64,000 nt of DNA from Peristeroidobacter agariperforans (GTDB lineage: Bacteria; Pseudomonadota; Gammaproteobacteria; Steroidobacterales; Steroidobacteraceae): the NCBI RefSeq assembly GCF_004138335.1, contig NZ_RYFW01000001.1, positions 1,798,001 through 1,862,000 of the forward strand. The letters run 5' to 3'. Within the stretch, counting starts at the first letter, position 1. Each line of letters begins with the position of its first letter. Both the position numbers and the translations under genes were made by a program. Under the pieces are notes generated by a model. That model had not been told where the DNA came from. It searched no databases and saw only the letters and a list, made by a program, of their open reading frames with translations. Below are positions 17,761 to 26,600 of the stretch, piece after piece.

Positions 17761-20430
17761 ATGCGCTACACCAAGTCGGGATCGACGAAGCTTGCTTTGA
17801 TCGTTGCCGCGCTGCTGTCCGTTTCATTCTCGGCAGCTGCGGAGCAACCCGTATACAAGGATTTGAACAAGTCGTTCGAGGAACGTGCGGCCGACCTGGT
17901 GTCGCGCATGACCTTGGAAGAAAAGGTCGCCCAGCTGGGCAACAACGCGCCGGCCATTCCGCGGCTCGACGTGCCCGAGTACGAGTGGTGGAACGAAGCA
18001 TTGCACGGCGTCGCTCGCGCCGGCTCCGCGACCGTATTCCCGCAAGCTATCGGTCTCTCCGCGACCTTCGACGAGAAGCTGATGCTCGAGATTGCGACTG
18101 CCATCAGTGACGAGGCACGTGCCAAGCATCACGAATTCGCACGTCGCGGTTTGCGCAAGCGCTATCAGGGCCTGACGTTCTGGTCGCCGAACATCAATAT
18201 CTTCCGCGATCCTCGCTGGGGCCGCGGACAGGAAACCTACGGCGAAGATCCATGGCTCACAGCGCGCATGGGCGTCGCGTTCGTGAAGGGCTTGCAGGGC
18301 GACGATCCGAAGTATCGGAAGGTCGACGCTACAGCCAAGCACTTCGCGGTGCACAGCGGACCCGAGGCGGATCGTCATCACTTCGACGTGCACCCGAGCG
18401 AGCGCGATCTTTACGAAACGTATCTGCCGGCGTTCCAAGCGCTCGTTCAGGAGGGCAAGGTTGCGTCCGTGATGGGCGCATACAACCGCGTTTACGGAGA
18501 ATCGGCGTCCGCCAGTCCGCGGCTGTTACAGCAGATTCTTCGCAAGGACTGGGGCTTCGAAGGTTATGTCGTCTCGGACTGCGATTCCATCGAGGACATC
18601 TGGAAATATCACAAGATCGTTGCCACGGCGCCTGAAGCCGCCGCGCTGGGCGTGCGCTATGGCTGCGAACTGGACTGCGGTAAGACCTATGACGCTCTCC
18701 TGCCAGCCGTGAAGCAAAACCTGATCAGCGAAAAGGAGATCGACGGGGCTGTGCGCAAGCTGATGCTGACGCGCTTCCAGCTGGGCATGTTCGATCCGCC
18801 GGAGCGCGTTCGTTGGGCGCAGATTCCGTATTCGGTCAATCAATCGCCCGAGCACGATCAGCTGGCGCGGCGCGCTGCGCAGTCCTCCATCGTGATGCTG
18901 AAGAACGATGGCATGCTGCCGCTCTCGCGCGATATCAAAACGCTGGCCGTCATCGGCCCGACGGCGGACGAAGTGATGTCGCTGCTCGGCAATTACTACG
19001 GCACACCGGCGGCGCCGGTGACGATTCTGCAGGGTATTCGTGAAGCGGCCGGCAAGCAGACCAAGGTGATCTACTCGCGTGGCGCGGACCTGGTCGAAGG
19101 TCGGGAAGAGCCGCGAGCGGTGCCGCTGATCGACGCGAACTTCCTGCGGCCCGACGCAAATTCGAAAGAGCAGGGCCTGAAGGGCGAATATTTCCGGGGC
19201 CGCGATCTCGCGGGCGCGCCGGTGATGACACGCGTCGATTCGCGAATCGCGTTTCGCTGGGATCGCGGCGCGCCGACAGATGATCTGGCTGCGCGAGGTG
19301 AGTTGTCCAATGAGCAGGCTTTGGCCGGCGATGACTTCAGTGTTCGCTGGACCGGTCAGCTGTTGGCGCCGACTTCGGGCAAATATGAATTGGTCGTAGG
19401 GGCGAACGATGGCGTGCGTTTGTATATCGACGATCGCCTGATCGTGAACGGCTGGGATCAGAACGAACGCGTGAAGAGTCACAGCGCCAGCGTGGATCTC
19501 GAAGGCGGCCGGGCCTATCGGATCAAGCTCGAATACTTCGAAGACATCCGCGATGCCGAGATCCGTCTGGGCTGGCGACGCCCGGGCGCCAAGGCGCCAT
19601 TCGAGGAAGCAATTGACGCAGCTCGCGCTGCCGATGCCGTGGTGTTCGTCGGCGGTCTGACCGGCGACGTCGAAGGCGAGGAGATGAAGGTGAGCTATCC
19701 GGGCTTCGCCGGCGGCGATCGCACCGATCTGCGCTTGCCTGGCAGCCAGCGAAAGTTGCTCGAAGCTCTGCAGGCGACGGGCAAGCCGATTGCGTTGGTG
19801 CTCACGGGCGGCTCGGCCCTCGCCGTCGATTGGGCGCAGCAGCGCCTGCCTGCGATCCTGATGGCATGGTATCCGGGGCAGCGCGGCGGCAATGCGGTCG
19901 CGGATGTGTTGTTTGGCAACGTGAACCCGTCGGGCCGTCTGCCCGTCACGTTCTACAAAGAGAACGAGAAGCTGCCGGCTTTCGATGACTACGCCATGCA
20001 GGGCCGCACGTATCGTTATTTCACGGGCCAGCCGTTGTATCCGTTCGGCCACGGGCTGTCGTACACGCGCTTCGAATATTCGAACCTGAAGCTGGATCGC
20101 GCGAACGTCGCTCCGGATGGAACGATTCAGGCGTCGCTCACCGTGAAAAACGTTGGCGCTCACGCCGGTGAGGAAGTCGTTCAGCTGTACGTTGCGCCGA
20201 AGGACTCCAAGCAGCAGTGGGCCAATAAAGACCTGCGCGGCATGAAGCGCGTTGCGTTGAAGCCGGGCGAGGTGGGCAATGTCAGCTTCACGCTCGAGGC
20301 GTCCGACGATCTGCGTCACTACGACGTGAACGCCAAGCGTTACACGGTCGATGCCGGCAAGTACGAAGTGCAGATCGGTGCGTCGAGCGCCGACATTCGC
20401 GCTCGACAGACGTTTGAAGTGAAACGCTAG
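17761..20430 (+). CDS. Exported GH3 beta-xylosidase with PA14 insertion
   Basis: This 889-residue protein has a signal peptide ending at SFSAAAEQ and the GH3 architecture of bacterial beta-xylosidases. The TIM-barrel domain contains EWWNEALHGVAR and the nucleophile Asp273 in VVSDCDSI. The second alpha/beta domain is interrupted by a PA14 domain at about residues 473-612 (LKGEYFRGRD to LGWRRPG), and a fibronectin III-like domain closes the protein after FGHGLSYTRFEYSNL. The VSDCDSI and EWWNEALHG signatures are those of xylan 1,4-beta-xylosidases. It should release xylose from oligosaccharides after side-chain removal. ATG at 17761 is chosen over a GTG at 17746 because it starts the signal peptide and avoids overlap with manD. 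Confidence 0.92.
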   Translation: MRYTKSGSTKLALIVAALLSVSFSAAAEQPVYKDLNKSFEERAADLVSRMTLEEKVAQLGNNAPAIPRLDVPEYEWWNEALHGVARAGSATVFPQAIGLSATFDEKLMLEIATAISDEARAKHHEFARRGLRKRYQGLTFWSPNINIFRDPRWGRGQETYGEDPWLTARMGVAFVKGLQGDDPKYRKVDATAKHFAVHSGPEADRHHFDVHPSERDLYETYLPAFQALVQEGKVASVMGAYNRVYGESASASPRLLQQILRKDWGFEGYVVSDCDSIEDIWKYHKIVATAPEAAALGVRYGCELDCGKTYDALLPAVKQNLISEKEIDGAVRKLMLTRFQLGMFDPPERVRWAQIPYSVNQSPEHDQLARRAAQSSIVMLKNDGMLPLSRDIKTLAVIGPTADEVMSLLGNYYGTPAAPVTILQGIREAAGKQTKVIYSRGADLVEGREEPRAVPLIDANFLRPDANSKEQGLKGEYFRGRDLAGAPVMTRVDSRIAFRWDRGAPTDDLAARGELSNEQALAGDDFSVRWTGQLLAPTSGKYELVVGANDGVRLYIDDRLIVNGWDQNERVKSHSASVDLEGGRAYRIKLEYFEDIRDAEIRLGWRRPGAKAPFEEAIDAARAADAVVFVGGLTGDVEGEEMKVSYPGFAGGDRTDLRLPGSQRKLLEALQATGKPIALVLTGGSALAVDWAQQRLPAILMAWYPGQRGGNAVADVLFGNVNPSGRLPVTFYKENEKLPAFDDYAMQGRTYRYFTGQPLYPFGHGLSYTRFEYSNLKLDRANVAPDGTIQASLTVKNVGAHAGEEVVQLYVAPKDSKQQWANKDLRGMKRVALKPGEVGNVSFTLEASDDLRHYDVNAKRYTVDAGKYEVQIGASSADIRARQTFEVKR

Positions 20431-20439
20431 TTCGGGCAA

Positions 20440-20467
20440 TGGCGTCCGCCGGAACCGGCGGACGCCA
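20440..20467. terminator. Hairpin between convergent GH3 genes
   Basis: A perfect inverted repeat of 13 bp (TGGCGTCCGCCGG and its complement) with an AA loop fills most of the 46-bp gap between the two GH3 genes. No T run follows on either strand, so a bidirectional, possibly factor-assisted terminator is the best reading. Confidence 0.6.
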
Positions 20468-20476
20468 CAGCGTCGA

Positions 20477-22870
20477 TCAGTCGCCGATGGTCAAGGTCGC
20501 GGACTTCAGCTCAGCCGAGTTGGGACCGGTCATGATCGTGAATTCGCCCGGCTCGATCGCGTACTTCATCTCCTGATTCCAGTACGCGAAAGCGTCCTTG
20601 GTCAAACTGAATTCGACGGTCGTCGACGCGCCGGGCTGCAGCGAAACGCGGCGGAATGCCTTGAGCTCTTTCACCGGGCGGGTGATCGAGCTGGCAACGT
20701 CGCGTACGTACAGCTGCACGACTTCATCACCCTGCATGGAGCCGGTGTTGCGCACGTCCACCGACACTCTCACGTTGCCGTCGGTGCCGATGCGTGCGCT
20801 CGAAAGCTTCGGCTCGCCGAGCTCGAACCTGGTGTAGGACAGACCGAAGCCGAAGGGGAACAACGGCTCCTTCGAGTCGAAGTGATAGCCGCGGTGCGCG
20901 CTCGGCTTCTGGTTGTAGAAGAATGGCAACTGTCCGATGTCGCGCGCGACGGTGACCGGCAGCTTGCCGCCCGGATTCGCATCGCCGAACAACACGTCCG
21001 CCAAAGCCGTGCCGCCTTCCTGGCCGGCATACCAGCCTTCGAGCACGCCGTTGGCTTTCTCCACGACCTGCGGAATCGACAGCGGCTGGCCGTTGATCAG
21101 CACCACGACGACCGGCTTGCCCAGAGCAAACATCGCCTCCGCGAGCTCGCTCTGTTCCCCCGTCAGGCCGAGGGTGAGGCTGTCGCCCAGATGGTTCTTC
21201 GCCCACGCCTCGCGATGCAAAGCGCTGCTGCCGCCAATGGCGAGCACGATGGCGTCGGCGCCTTGCGCGACTTTCACCGCTTCCTTGATGCGTTCGAGAT
21301 TGTCTTCACGCTTCGTGCGGACGACTTCGTCGGTGTACCAGTCGCCGCTCTCGGTGAGCCGCACGCCTTCGGCCGAGACGACATTCACGCGCTGACCGAC
21401 CTTGGCCTTGATGCCGTCGAGCAGTGTGACGGCGTGCTTGGGAACGTTCGAATAACCGCCGAGCTCGACGCGAGCAGCATTCGGTCCGATCACTGCCAAG
21501 GTTTTCAGTCCATCGGCACGCAGCGGCAACACGCCATCGTTCTTCAGGAGCACAACGGACTTGCGGGCGGCTTCCAGCGCCAAGGCGCGAGCCTCGGCGT
21601 TACCGGTGATCTTTTCGGCGTACTTGGCGTCCGCAAACGGCTGTTCGAACAGGCCCGCGAGGAACTTCAGGCGCAGCATGTCGCTGACAGCCCTATCGAT
21701 CTCCGCCTGTTGGATGCGGCCCTCGGCGAGCGCCTTCGGCAACAACGCGAAATTCTCACCGTTGGGCAGGTCCGAAGAAACGCCTGCTTTCAACGCTCGG
21801 ACCGCGGCATCGACCGGATCGGTCGTGACGTGGTGCACGTCGATCAGTTCTTTGATCGCGAAGTAGTCGCTGACGATCGCGCCTTTGAAACCCATCTCGC
21901 CGCGCAGAATGTCCTGCAGCAACCAGTGATTGGCGTGCGAGGGTACGCCGTCGATTTCATTGTATGAGGGCATCACTGCCTGGGCGTTGGCAGCGACGGC
22001 GGCTTTGAATGGCGGGAAGAACACTTCGCGCAGGATGCGCTCGGAAATATTCGCCGGGCCGACATTGGTGCCGCTCTCCGGCTGGCCGTGGCCCGTCATG
22101 TGCTTGAGCGTCGCGAACACTCGATCTTTGGGGAGCGGCAGGGTGGTGCCCTGGAATCCGCGCACCGCCGCCACGCCCAACGTGCTCACGAGATAGGGAT
22201 CTTCGCCGTATGTTTCTTCGAAGCGCCCCCAGCGCGGATCGCGCGCGACATCTACGACGGGCGCCAGCACCAGATGCGCGCCGCGAGCGCGAATCTCGCG
22301 GGCGACGACGGTGAAAATGCGCTCGAGCAACTGCGGATCCCAGCTGCTCGCGAGTGCGATGGCTTGCGGGAAGCTCGTGCCGCCGAGCGCCTGATGGCCG
22401 TGCAGGCCTTCTTCATGAAACAAAACCGGAATGCCCAGTCGCGTGTTGCGCGTGGCATGACGCTGGATGGCATTGATCAGCTCGACGGTCTCACGCTCGT
22501 TGCGAAATGGCGTTTGCAGCGGACTGCCGACCTCCTGACGATCGCTCGGTCGTGTGAAATGACCGATGCCGGCGGGATAGAGCTTCTGCGCGGCCTCCGG
22601 AACGAAGTTTCCCTTGGCGTCGAGCAGCTCATTCTTCCTGGACCAGACCGCGGTGATTTGCGCGATCTTTTCTTCCAGAGTCATGCGCGAGAGCAGGTCC
22701 TGCACGCGCTGTTCGACTGGCGCCGCCGGGTCTTTATATACGGGGCGTTCGCTGCGTGACTGCGCCGATACCCCCGAGGCCATCAGCACCGCAGCGATCA
22801 GAACACCCAATTTCGCACTCGGATGACGCATCCGCTGGCCGGCCGCGGCCAGGCTAAAAGCTCGCACCAT
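20477..22870 (-). CDS. Exported GH3 beta-glycosidase (beta-xylosidase/beta-glucosidase)
   Basis: The 797-residue protein has a signal peptide ending near SGVSAQS and a three-domain GH3 layout without PA14. Conserved blocks are RLGIPVLFHEEGLHGHQ, DPRWGRFEETYGEDP, KHMTGHGQPESG, the nucleophile Asp335 in IVSDYFAIKEL, and FGFGLSYTRFELGEP before the fibronectin III-like end. The FHEEGLHG form is common in beta-xylosidases/glucosidases of hemicellulose loci. It complements the PA14 enzyme and may act on different chain lengths or linkages. The ATG at 22870 has GGGGGA just upstream; an internal ATG at 22831 would give a shorter signal peptide. A LacI-type operator lies 59 bp upstream, so it probably belongs to the same regulon. 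Confidence 0.9.
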   Translation of the reverse strand: MVRAFSLAAAGQRMRHPSAKLGVLIAAVLMASGVSAQSRSERPVYKDPAAPVEQRVQDLLSRMTLEEKIAQITAVWSRKNELLDAKGNFVPEAAQKLYPAGIGHFTRPSDRQEVGSPLQTPFRNERETVELINAIQRHATRNTRLGIPVLFHEEGLHGHQALGGTSFPQAIALASSWDPQLLERIFTVVAREIRARGAHLVLAPVVDVARDPRWGRFEETYGEDPYLVSTLGVAAVRGFQGTTLPLPKDRVFATLKHMTGHGQPESGTNVGPANISERILREVFFPPFKAAVAANAQAVMPSYNEIDGVPSHANHWLLQDILRGEMGFKGAIVSDYFAIKELIDVHHVTTDPVDAAVRALKAGVSSDLPNGENFALLPKALAEGRIQQAEIDRAVSDMLRLKFLAGLFEQPFADAKYAEKITGNAEARALALEAARKSVVLLKNDGVLPLRADGLKTLAVIGPNAARVELGGYSNVPKHAVTLLDGIKAKVGQRVNVVSAEGVRLTESGDWYTDEVVRTKREDNLERIKEAVKVAQGADAIVLAIGGSSALHREAWAKNHLGDSLTLGLTGEQSELAEAMFALGKPVVVVLINGQPLSIPQVVEKANGVLEGWYAGQEGGTALADVLFGDANPGGKLPVTVARDIGQLPFFYNQKPSAHRGYHFDSKEPLFPFGFGLSYTRFELGEPKLSSARIGTDGNVRVSVDVRNTGSMQGDEVVQLYVRDVASSITRPVKELKAFRRVSLQPGASTTVEFSLTKDAFAYWNQEMKYAIEPGEFTIMTGPNSAELKSATLTIGD

Positions 22871-22928
22871 GGATCCCCCTAGGGTTGTGAGACGGGCTGA
22901 AAAAGGGGCCCGTCATTGTTAGATAACT

Positions 22929-22942
22929 TGATACCGGTATCA
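22929..22942. promoter_or_regulatory. LacI-type operator upstream of the GH3 gene
   Basis: TGATACCGGTATCA is a perfect 14-bp palindrome with the central CG step of LacI-family sites. On the minus strand it directly overlaps the end of a possible promoter, TTGACC (22964-22969) - 17 bp - TTAATG (22941-22946). That placement would block transcription of the GH3 gene starting at 22870. Confidence 0.65.
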
Positions 22943-23135
22943 TTAACCCAGGCCCCCGGTCGGGGTCAATCGCCCCTGCAAAGTCCTCCCGCCAGTGTTC
23001 GTTCAGCCACTGTGGCGCGCGGGCATCATTCGCGAGCGACGCTATTTTTAGACGAATTTTCTCGATGGCGTCGGCGCTACAACAGGCCTGGAAGCGGGCC
23101 CCGAGAGTTTGTGACGGAGCGCTCGCCAGGAACGG

Positions 23136-23165
23136 TTGCTTTTGTCGAATTGTGAGCGCTATCAT
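23136..23165 (+). promoter_or_regulatory. Promoter with overlapping operator for the TonB-receptor gene
   Basis: TTGCTT at 23136-23141 and TATCAT at 23160-23165 are 18 bp apart and form a fair sigma-70 promoter. The imperfect palindrome TGTGAGCGCTATCA at 23151-23164 covers the spacer and -10 box; its right half is identical to that of the 11049 operator. This is the expected geometry for repression by a LacI-family protein. The transcript would have a leader of about 190 bases. Confidence 0.5.
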
Positions 23166-23256
23166 CAAATCGCCTTCGCTGGAAAGCAACAGGGCGGCCC
23201 GCTGTGAGCGCGGCTGGCCCAGATAAAAGACCGGAATTTGTCAGGGGGAGAGAACG

Positions 23257-23340
23257 ATGCTTTTGCCTCGGCTCTTTGTTGCCGCCAAAGCCGCGGGCTC
23301 CCTCCCTTTGCCATGCAGCGCCGTTCGGCGCACGTCGTAA
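23257..23340 (+). CDS. Possible 27-residue leader peptide before the TonB receptor
   Basis: An ATG at 23257 preceded by AGGGGGAGAG opens a frame of 27 residues ending in TAA at 23338-23340, 21 bp before the GTG of the receptor gene. The ribosome site is stronger than most in the window. The peptide (MLLPRLFVAA..., ending RRTS) has no recognised family. It could be a translated leader affecting receptor expression or a chance frame. Confidence 0.3.
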   Translation: MLLPRLFVAAKAAGSLPLPCSAVRRTS

Positions 23341-23361
23341 CGTTCGTGATGGGAGGGGATT

Positions 23362-26300
23362 GTGAGTATTCGCAGATTGGACGCAGGGCGCGCCGCCCGT
23401 AGCAGAGCTCTGAGCATTTGTATCGCTGCCGTGCTGGGCCAGGCGCAGTTCGCGCAGGCTCAAGAGGCTGCGACCACGCCGAGCGATGAGAGCGCGCTGG
23501 AAGAGGTGGTGGTCACCGGCTACCGCCAGAGTCTGGAAAGTTCGACCTCGGCCAAGCGGGACGCGGTGGGCTTCGTCGACGCCATCTTCGCCGAGGACAT
23601 CGGCAAGTTTCCCGATACCAACATTGCCGAGTCGTTCAACCGTATTCCCGGTATCACCATCAACCGCGAAACTTCGGGCGAAGGCCTGAATATCGCGATC
23701 CGCGGTCTCGGCACGAACTTCACCAAAGTGCTGCTGAATGGCGCACCGGTCGCGGTTGCGTCCACCGGCCGCACCGATGCGGCGAGCACGAACCGCGAAG
23801 TCGATCTCGATATGTTTCCAACGGAATTGTTCTCACAGCTGACGGTGAGCAAGACGCCGACGGCCGCCATGCTCGAAGGCGGCGCCGCCGGCACCGTGAA
23901 CATGCGCAGCGCGCGTCCCTTCGACAACGAAGGCGGGCACATGGCTTACTCGATTCAGGGCATCGACAACAGCAATGCCGACTCGATGGGCAGCCGCGGC
24001 TCCATTGTCGCCAGCAATACCTGGGGCAGCTTCGGCGCGCTGATCGGCGTGGCCGGCGTTCACAACAAAGTGAAGACCACCGGCTTCGAAACCATCGGCT
24101 GGACCAACCCGAATCTCACCGTACCGGGCACGCGCCGGTCGAACAACACGATCATCTCCGACGCTGAGGCGCAATGCCGGGCTGGATCGGGTTGTAATGG
24201 CAGCGGCGGCGGCAACTTCACCATCGCGGAAACCGTGCCGAGCAACGCCGGCAATGGGCTGACGCCGGGCGACGCCATCAATCAGGATTTCCTGCTGGCT
24301 CACAATCCGGGCCTGACGCTGCAACAGATCGACAACGCCATCATTCCGCGCCTGGGTCGTCCCGCGGTGATCGAAGGCGATCGCGATCGTTACAACGCCG
24401 TGGCCGCGTTCGAATTCCGCCCCAGCGATACCTTCCATGCCTACCTCGACACGATGTACGGCAAGAAGGAGAACGACCTGGAGCGCATCGACATGAACCT
24501 GGTCGGGCGCAACGGCGCAATGATCCCGCTCAACATGCAAGTGGACCGCGCCAACTGCGCGCAGGGCTGCGTGGTGACCAGCGCAACGTTCGCGAATGCG
24601 CAGGCGTTCCTCGAGTACCGGCCGTTCATCGAAGACACCGAGTTCTACGGCGCCAACCCGGGCTTCGAATGGCAGCTGACCGACAAGCTGAGCTTGAACT
24701 GGCAGGCCGATTACACGCACAGCGAATTCCATCGCGAATCGCCGACCTTCCTGGTCAGCACACCGGCCAATTCCGGCATGACGGTCAACTACGTCAACAA
24801 CGGCGGCATTCCGACCATCGAGAGCTCGCTCGATCTGAACAATCCGGCGAACTTCGGTTGGGCGGGCGGCCGCGTCAACATGCAGGATGAAGAGCGCGAG
24901 ACCGAGACGAAGGGCACGCGCGCCAGCCTGACGTGGGGCGACAGCGCGTTCAGTGTCAGCGTCGGCGGTGCATACGACGACGTCGAGCGTCGGATTCTCG
25001 CGTTCGACAACAGCCAGGCCTGGCAGAACGCGGTGTGCGGCAACAATCCGAACGTTTTCCTGCAGACACCGAATTCTCAGCCGGCTTGCTTGGGAGCGGT
25101 TGCGCCGGGCGCAGCACCGGCGGGTTACCCGGCGTATCCGGGCTTGGGCGCGGGTGGCTCCGCGGGCGCCCCGGCGCTGAACTATCAAGGCTCGCTGATT
25201 CCGCAGTCGTCGCTGGTGAATTATCTGCGGCCGGGCCCGGGCTTCATCACTGCCGATTGGGATGCTTTCGCGCGTGACTCGCAGTACGCGCAGTTTCACG
25301 CGAACTCGCCGCAAGCCAGTTCGTCCAACACCGGCGCCAGTGGCGGTTTGATTCGCGAGCAGTCCACCGGCTTCTACACCGAGGTCAACGGCGACGTCGA
25401 CGTGGGCGAGCAGCGGCTGCGTTACAACGTGGGCGTGCGCTTCGTTCGCACCGATCAGACCGTCGGTGGTCGCGTCTCGATCGCCGATCCTCGTAACACG
25501 CTGCCAGACGGCACCTCGATACCGGACGGTTCGCGCTATCCGAACATCGTGAACTTCGTCGAGACCGAGCGTACGTACGAAAACTGGCTGCCGTCGGCGA
25601 ATGTCGCTTTCAACGTTACCGACAACGTGGTGCTGCGCGCCGCAGCGTCGCGATCCATGACCCGTGCGAATCCGAACGACATGCTGCCCGGTCTGGGCTT
25701 CAGCACGCCGTCGGCGGACGTCGGTACGGTCGGCAATCCCGATCTGAAGCCGTTCCTGTCGGACAACATCGACCTCGGTTTCGAGATCTACACCGGCAAG
25801 GAAGGTTACGTCGGCGCGACCGCGTTCCGAAAAGGTATCGACGGATTCACGGTGCTCGGCTCGAAGACCGTTCCGTTCAGCGATCTCTCGCTGTACGGCG
25901 TGACTTTCGACAGCCTCACCCCCACGCAACAGCAGGCCATCAATTCTCGCGGCGGACCGAGCGCGGCCACGGTGGTGTTGAATCAACAGGTGAACGCGGA
26001 CGGTCGCCTCACGGTGAACGGCCTCGAGCTCAACTGGGTGCAGCCGCTCGACTTCCTGCTCGCGGATCTGGGCGTAGAGGGCCTCGGCGTCACGGCGAAC
26101 TACACGATCGTCGATCAGAAGGGCGATGGCCAGGTGCCGGCGGTGGCGGTCGGCGTCGCGCCGGAAACCTACAACGCAACGATCTACTACGAGAACTTCG
26201 GCATCAGCGCGCGTCTGTCGACGACGTTCAGCCAGGGCACGCAAGCGTCGGGTCTGAATCAGAACGGCATCGCTGCCGCGGCGATTTTCAACGATGACTA

Positions 26301-26496
26301 CGAGCAGTGGGACTTCTCGTCCAGCTTCGACTTCGCGACGATGTTCGGTTGGTCCGAGTTCATTCCGCAGCTCACGGTGGACGTGATCAACCTGTTCGAT
26401 GAGGAACAGCGTCAGTACTTCCAGTTCCCGAACTCTACGTTCACGCAGTATGAGCCCGGCCGCACGGTGATCGTCGGCCTGCGCGGGAAGTTCTGA
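23362..26496 (+). CDS. TonB-dependent outer-membrane receptor, probable xylo-oligosaccharide importer
   Basis: This is a 1044-residue TonB-dependent transporter. The signal peptide ends near FAQAQEA; a TonB-box-like segment with VVVTG at residues 49-53 follows. The plug domain runs from about residue 60 with DIGKFPDTNIAESFNRIPGI and AIRGLGTNFTKVLLNG, and the beta-barrel ends in VGLRGKF with the usual terminal Phe. This subfamily is common in carbohydrate loci of Xanthomonas and Caulobacter. The start is GTG with GGGAGGGG upstream; the nearby ATG at 23349 leads to an early stop. Position among xylanolytic genes and behind a LacI-type operator suggests uptake of decorated xylo-oligosaccharides. 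Confidence 0.9.
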   Translation: MSIRRLDAGRAARSRALSICIAAVLGQAQFAQAQEAATTPSDESALEEVVVTGYRQSLESSTSAKRDAVGFVDAIFAEDIGKFPDTNIAESFNRIPGITINRETSGEGLNIAIRGLGTNFTKVLLNGAPVAVASTGRTDAASTNREVDLDMFPTELFSQLTVSKTPTAAMLEGGAAGTVNMRSARPFDNEGGHMAYSIQGIDNSNADSMGSRGSIVASNTWGSFGALIGVAGVHNKVKTTGFETIGWTNPNLTVPGTRRSNNTIISDAEAQCRAGSGCNGSGGGNFTIAETVPSNAGNGLTPGDAINQDFLLAHNPGLTLQQIDNAIIPRLGRPAVIEGDRDRYNAVAAFEFRPSDTFHAYLDTMYGKKENDLERIDMNLVGRNGAMIPLNMQVDRANCAQGCVVTSATFANAQAFLEYRPFIEDTEFYGANPGFEWQLTDKLSLNWQADYTHSEFHRESPTFLVSTPANSGMTVNYVNNGGIPTIESSLDLNNPANFGWAGGRVNMQDEERETETKGTRASLTWGDSAFSVSVGGAYDDVERRILAFDNSQAWQNAVCGNNPNVFLQTPNSQPACLGAVAPGAAPAGYPAYPGLGAGGSAGAPALNYQGSLIPQSSLVNYLRPGPGFITADWDAFARDSQYAQFHANSPQASSSNTGASGGLIREQSTGFYTEVNGDVDVGEQRLRYNVGVRFVRTDQTVGGRVSIADPRNTLPDGTSIPDGSRYPNIVNFVETERTYENWLPSANVAFNVTDNVVLRAAASRSMTRANPNDMLPGLGFSTPSADVGTVGNPDLKPFLSDNIDLGFEIYTGKEGYVGATAFRKGIDGFTVLGSKTVPFSDLSLYGVTFDSLTPTQQQAINSRGGPSAATVVLNQQVNADGRLTVNGLELNWVQPLDFLLADLGVEGLGVTANYTIVDQKGDGQVPAVAVGVAPETYNATIYYENFGISARLSTTFSQGTQASGLNQNGIAAAAIFNDDYEQWDFSSSFDFATMFGWSEFIPQLTVDVINLFDEEQRQYFQFPNSTFTQYEPGRTVIVGLRGKF

Positions 26497-26535
26497 TCAA
26501 CTAGAGAGACCAGCACGCACGGAGCATCTTCGTTC

Positions 26536-26561
26536 GCGGCCCGAGGCAATCCTCGGGCCGC
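26536..26561 (+). other. Intercistronic hairpin between receptor and esterase genes
   Basis: An 11-bp perfect stem (GCGGCCCGAGG and complement) with a CAAT loop lies in the 104-bp gap after the receptor gene. It is not followed by T residues. It may stabilise the receptor message or attenuate read-through into the CE15 gene. Confidence 0.5.
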
Positions 26562-26600
26562 GGCGAGTCGAAACAAACACGAACAGCTCGGGGGATCGAC

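Larger units (their letters stand above)
22871..23361. other. 491-bp divergent regulatory region between the GH3 and TonB-receptor genes
   Basis: This gap contains two separate operator-like palindromes, a plausible promoter for each direction and a 28-codon open frame with a strong ribosome site. The middle portion, about 22970-23130, holds nothing I can identify. Confidence 0.6.

Noticed and set aside
23833-26244. 803-codon antisense frame across the TonB receptor
   Set aside because: The sense strand encodes a full receptor; the antisense product has the Arg/His/Val-rich composition of reversed GC-rich codons and no motif.
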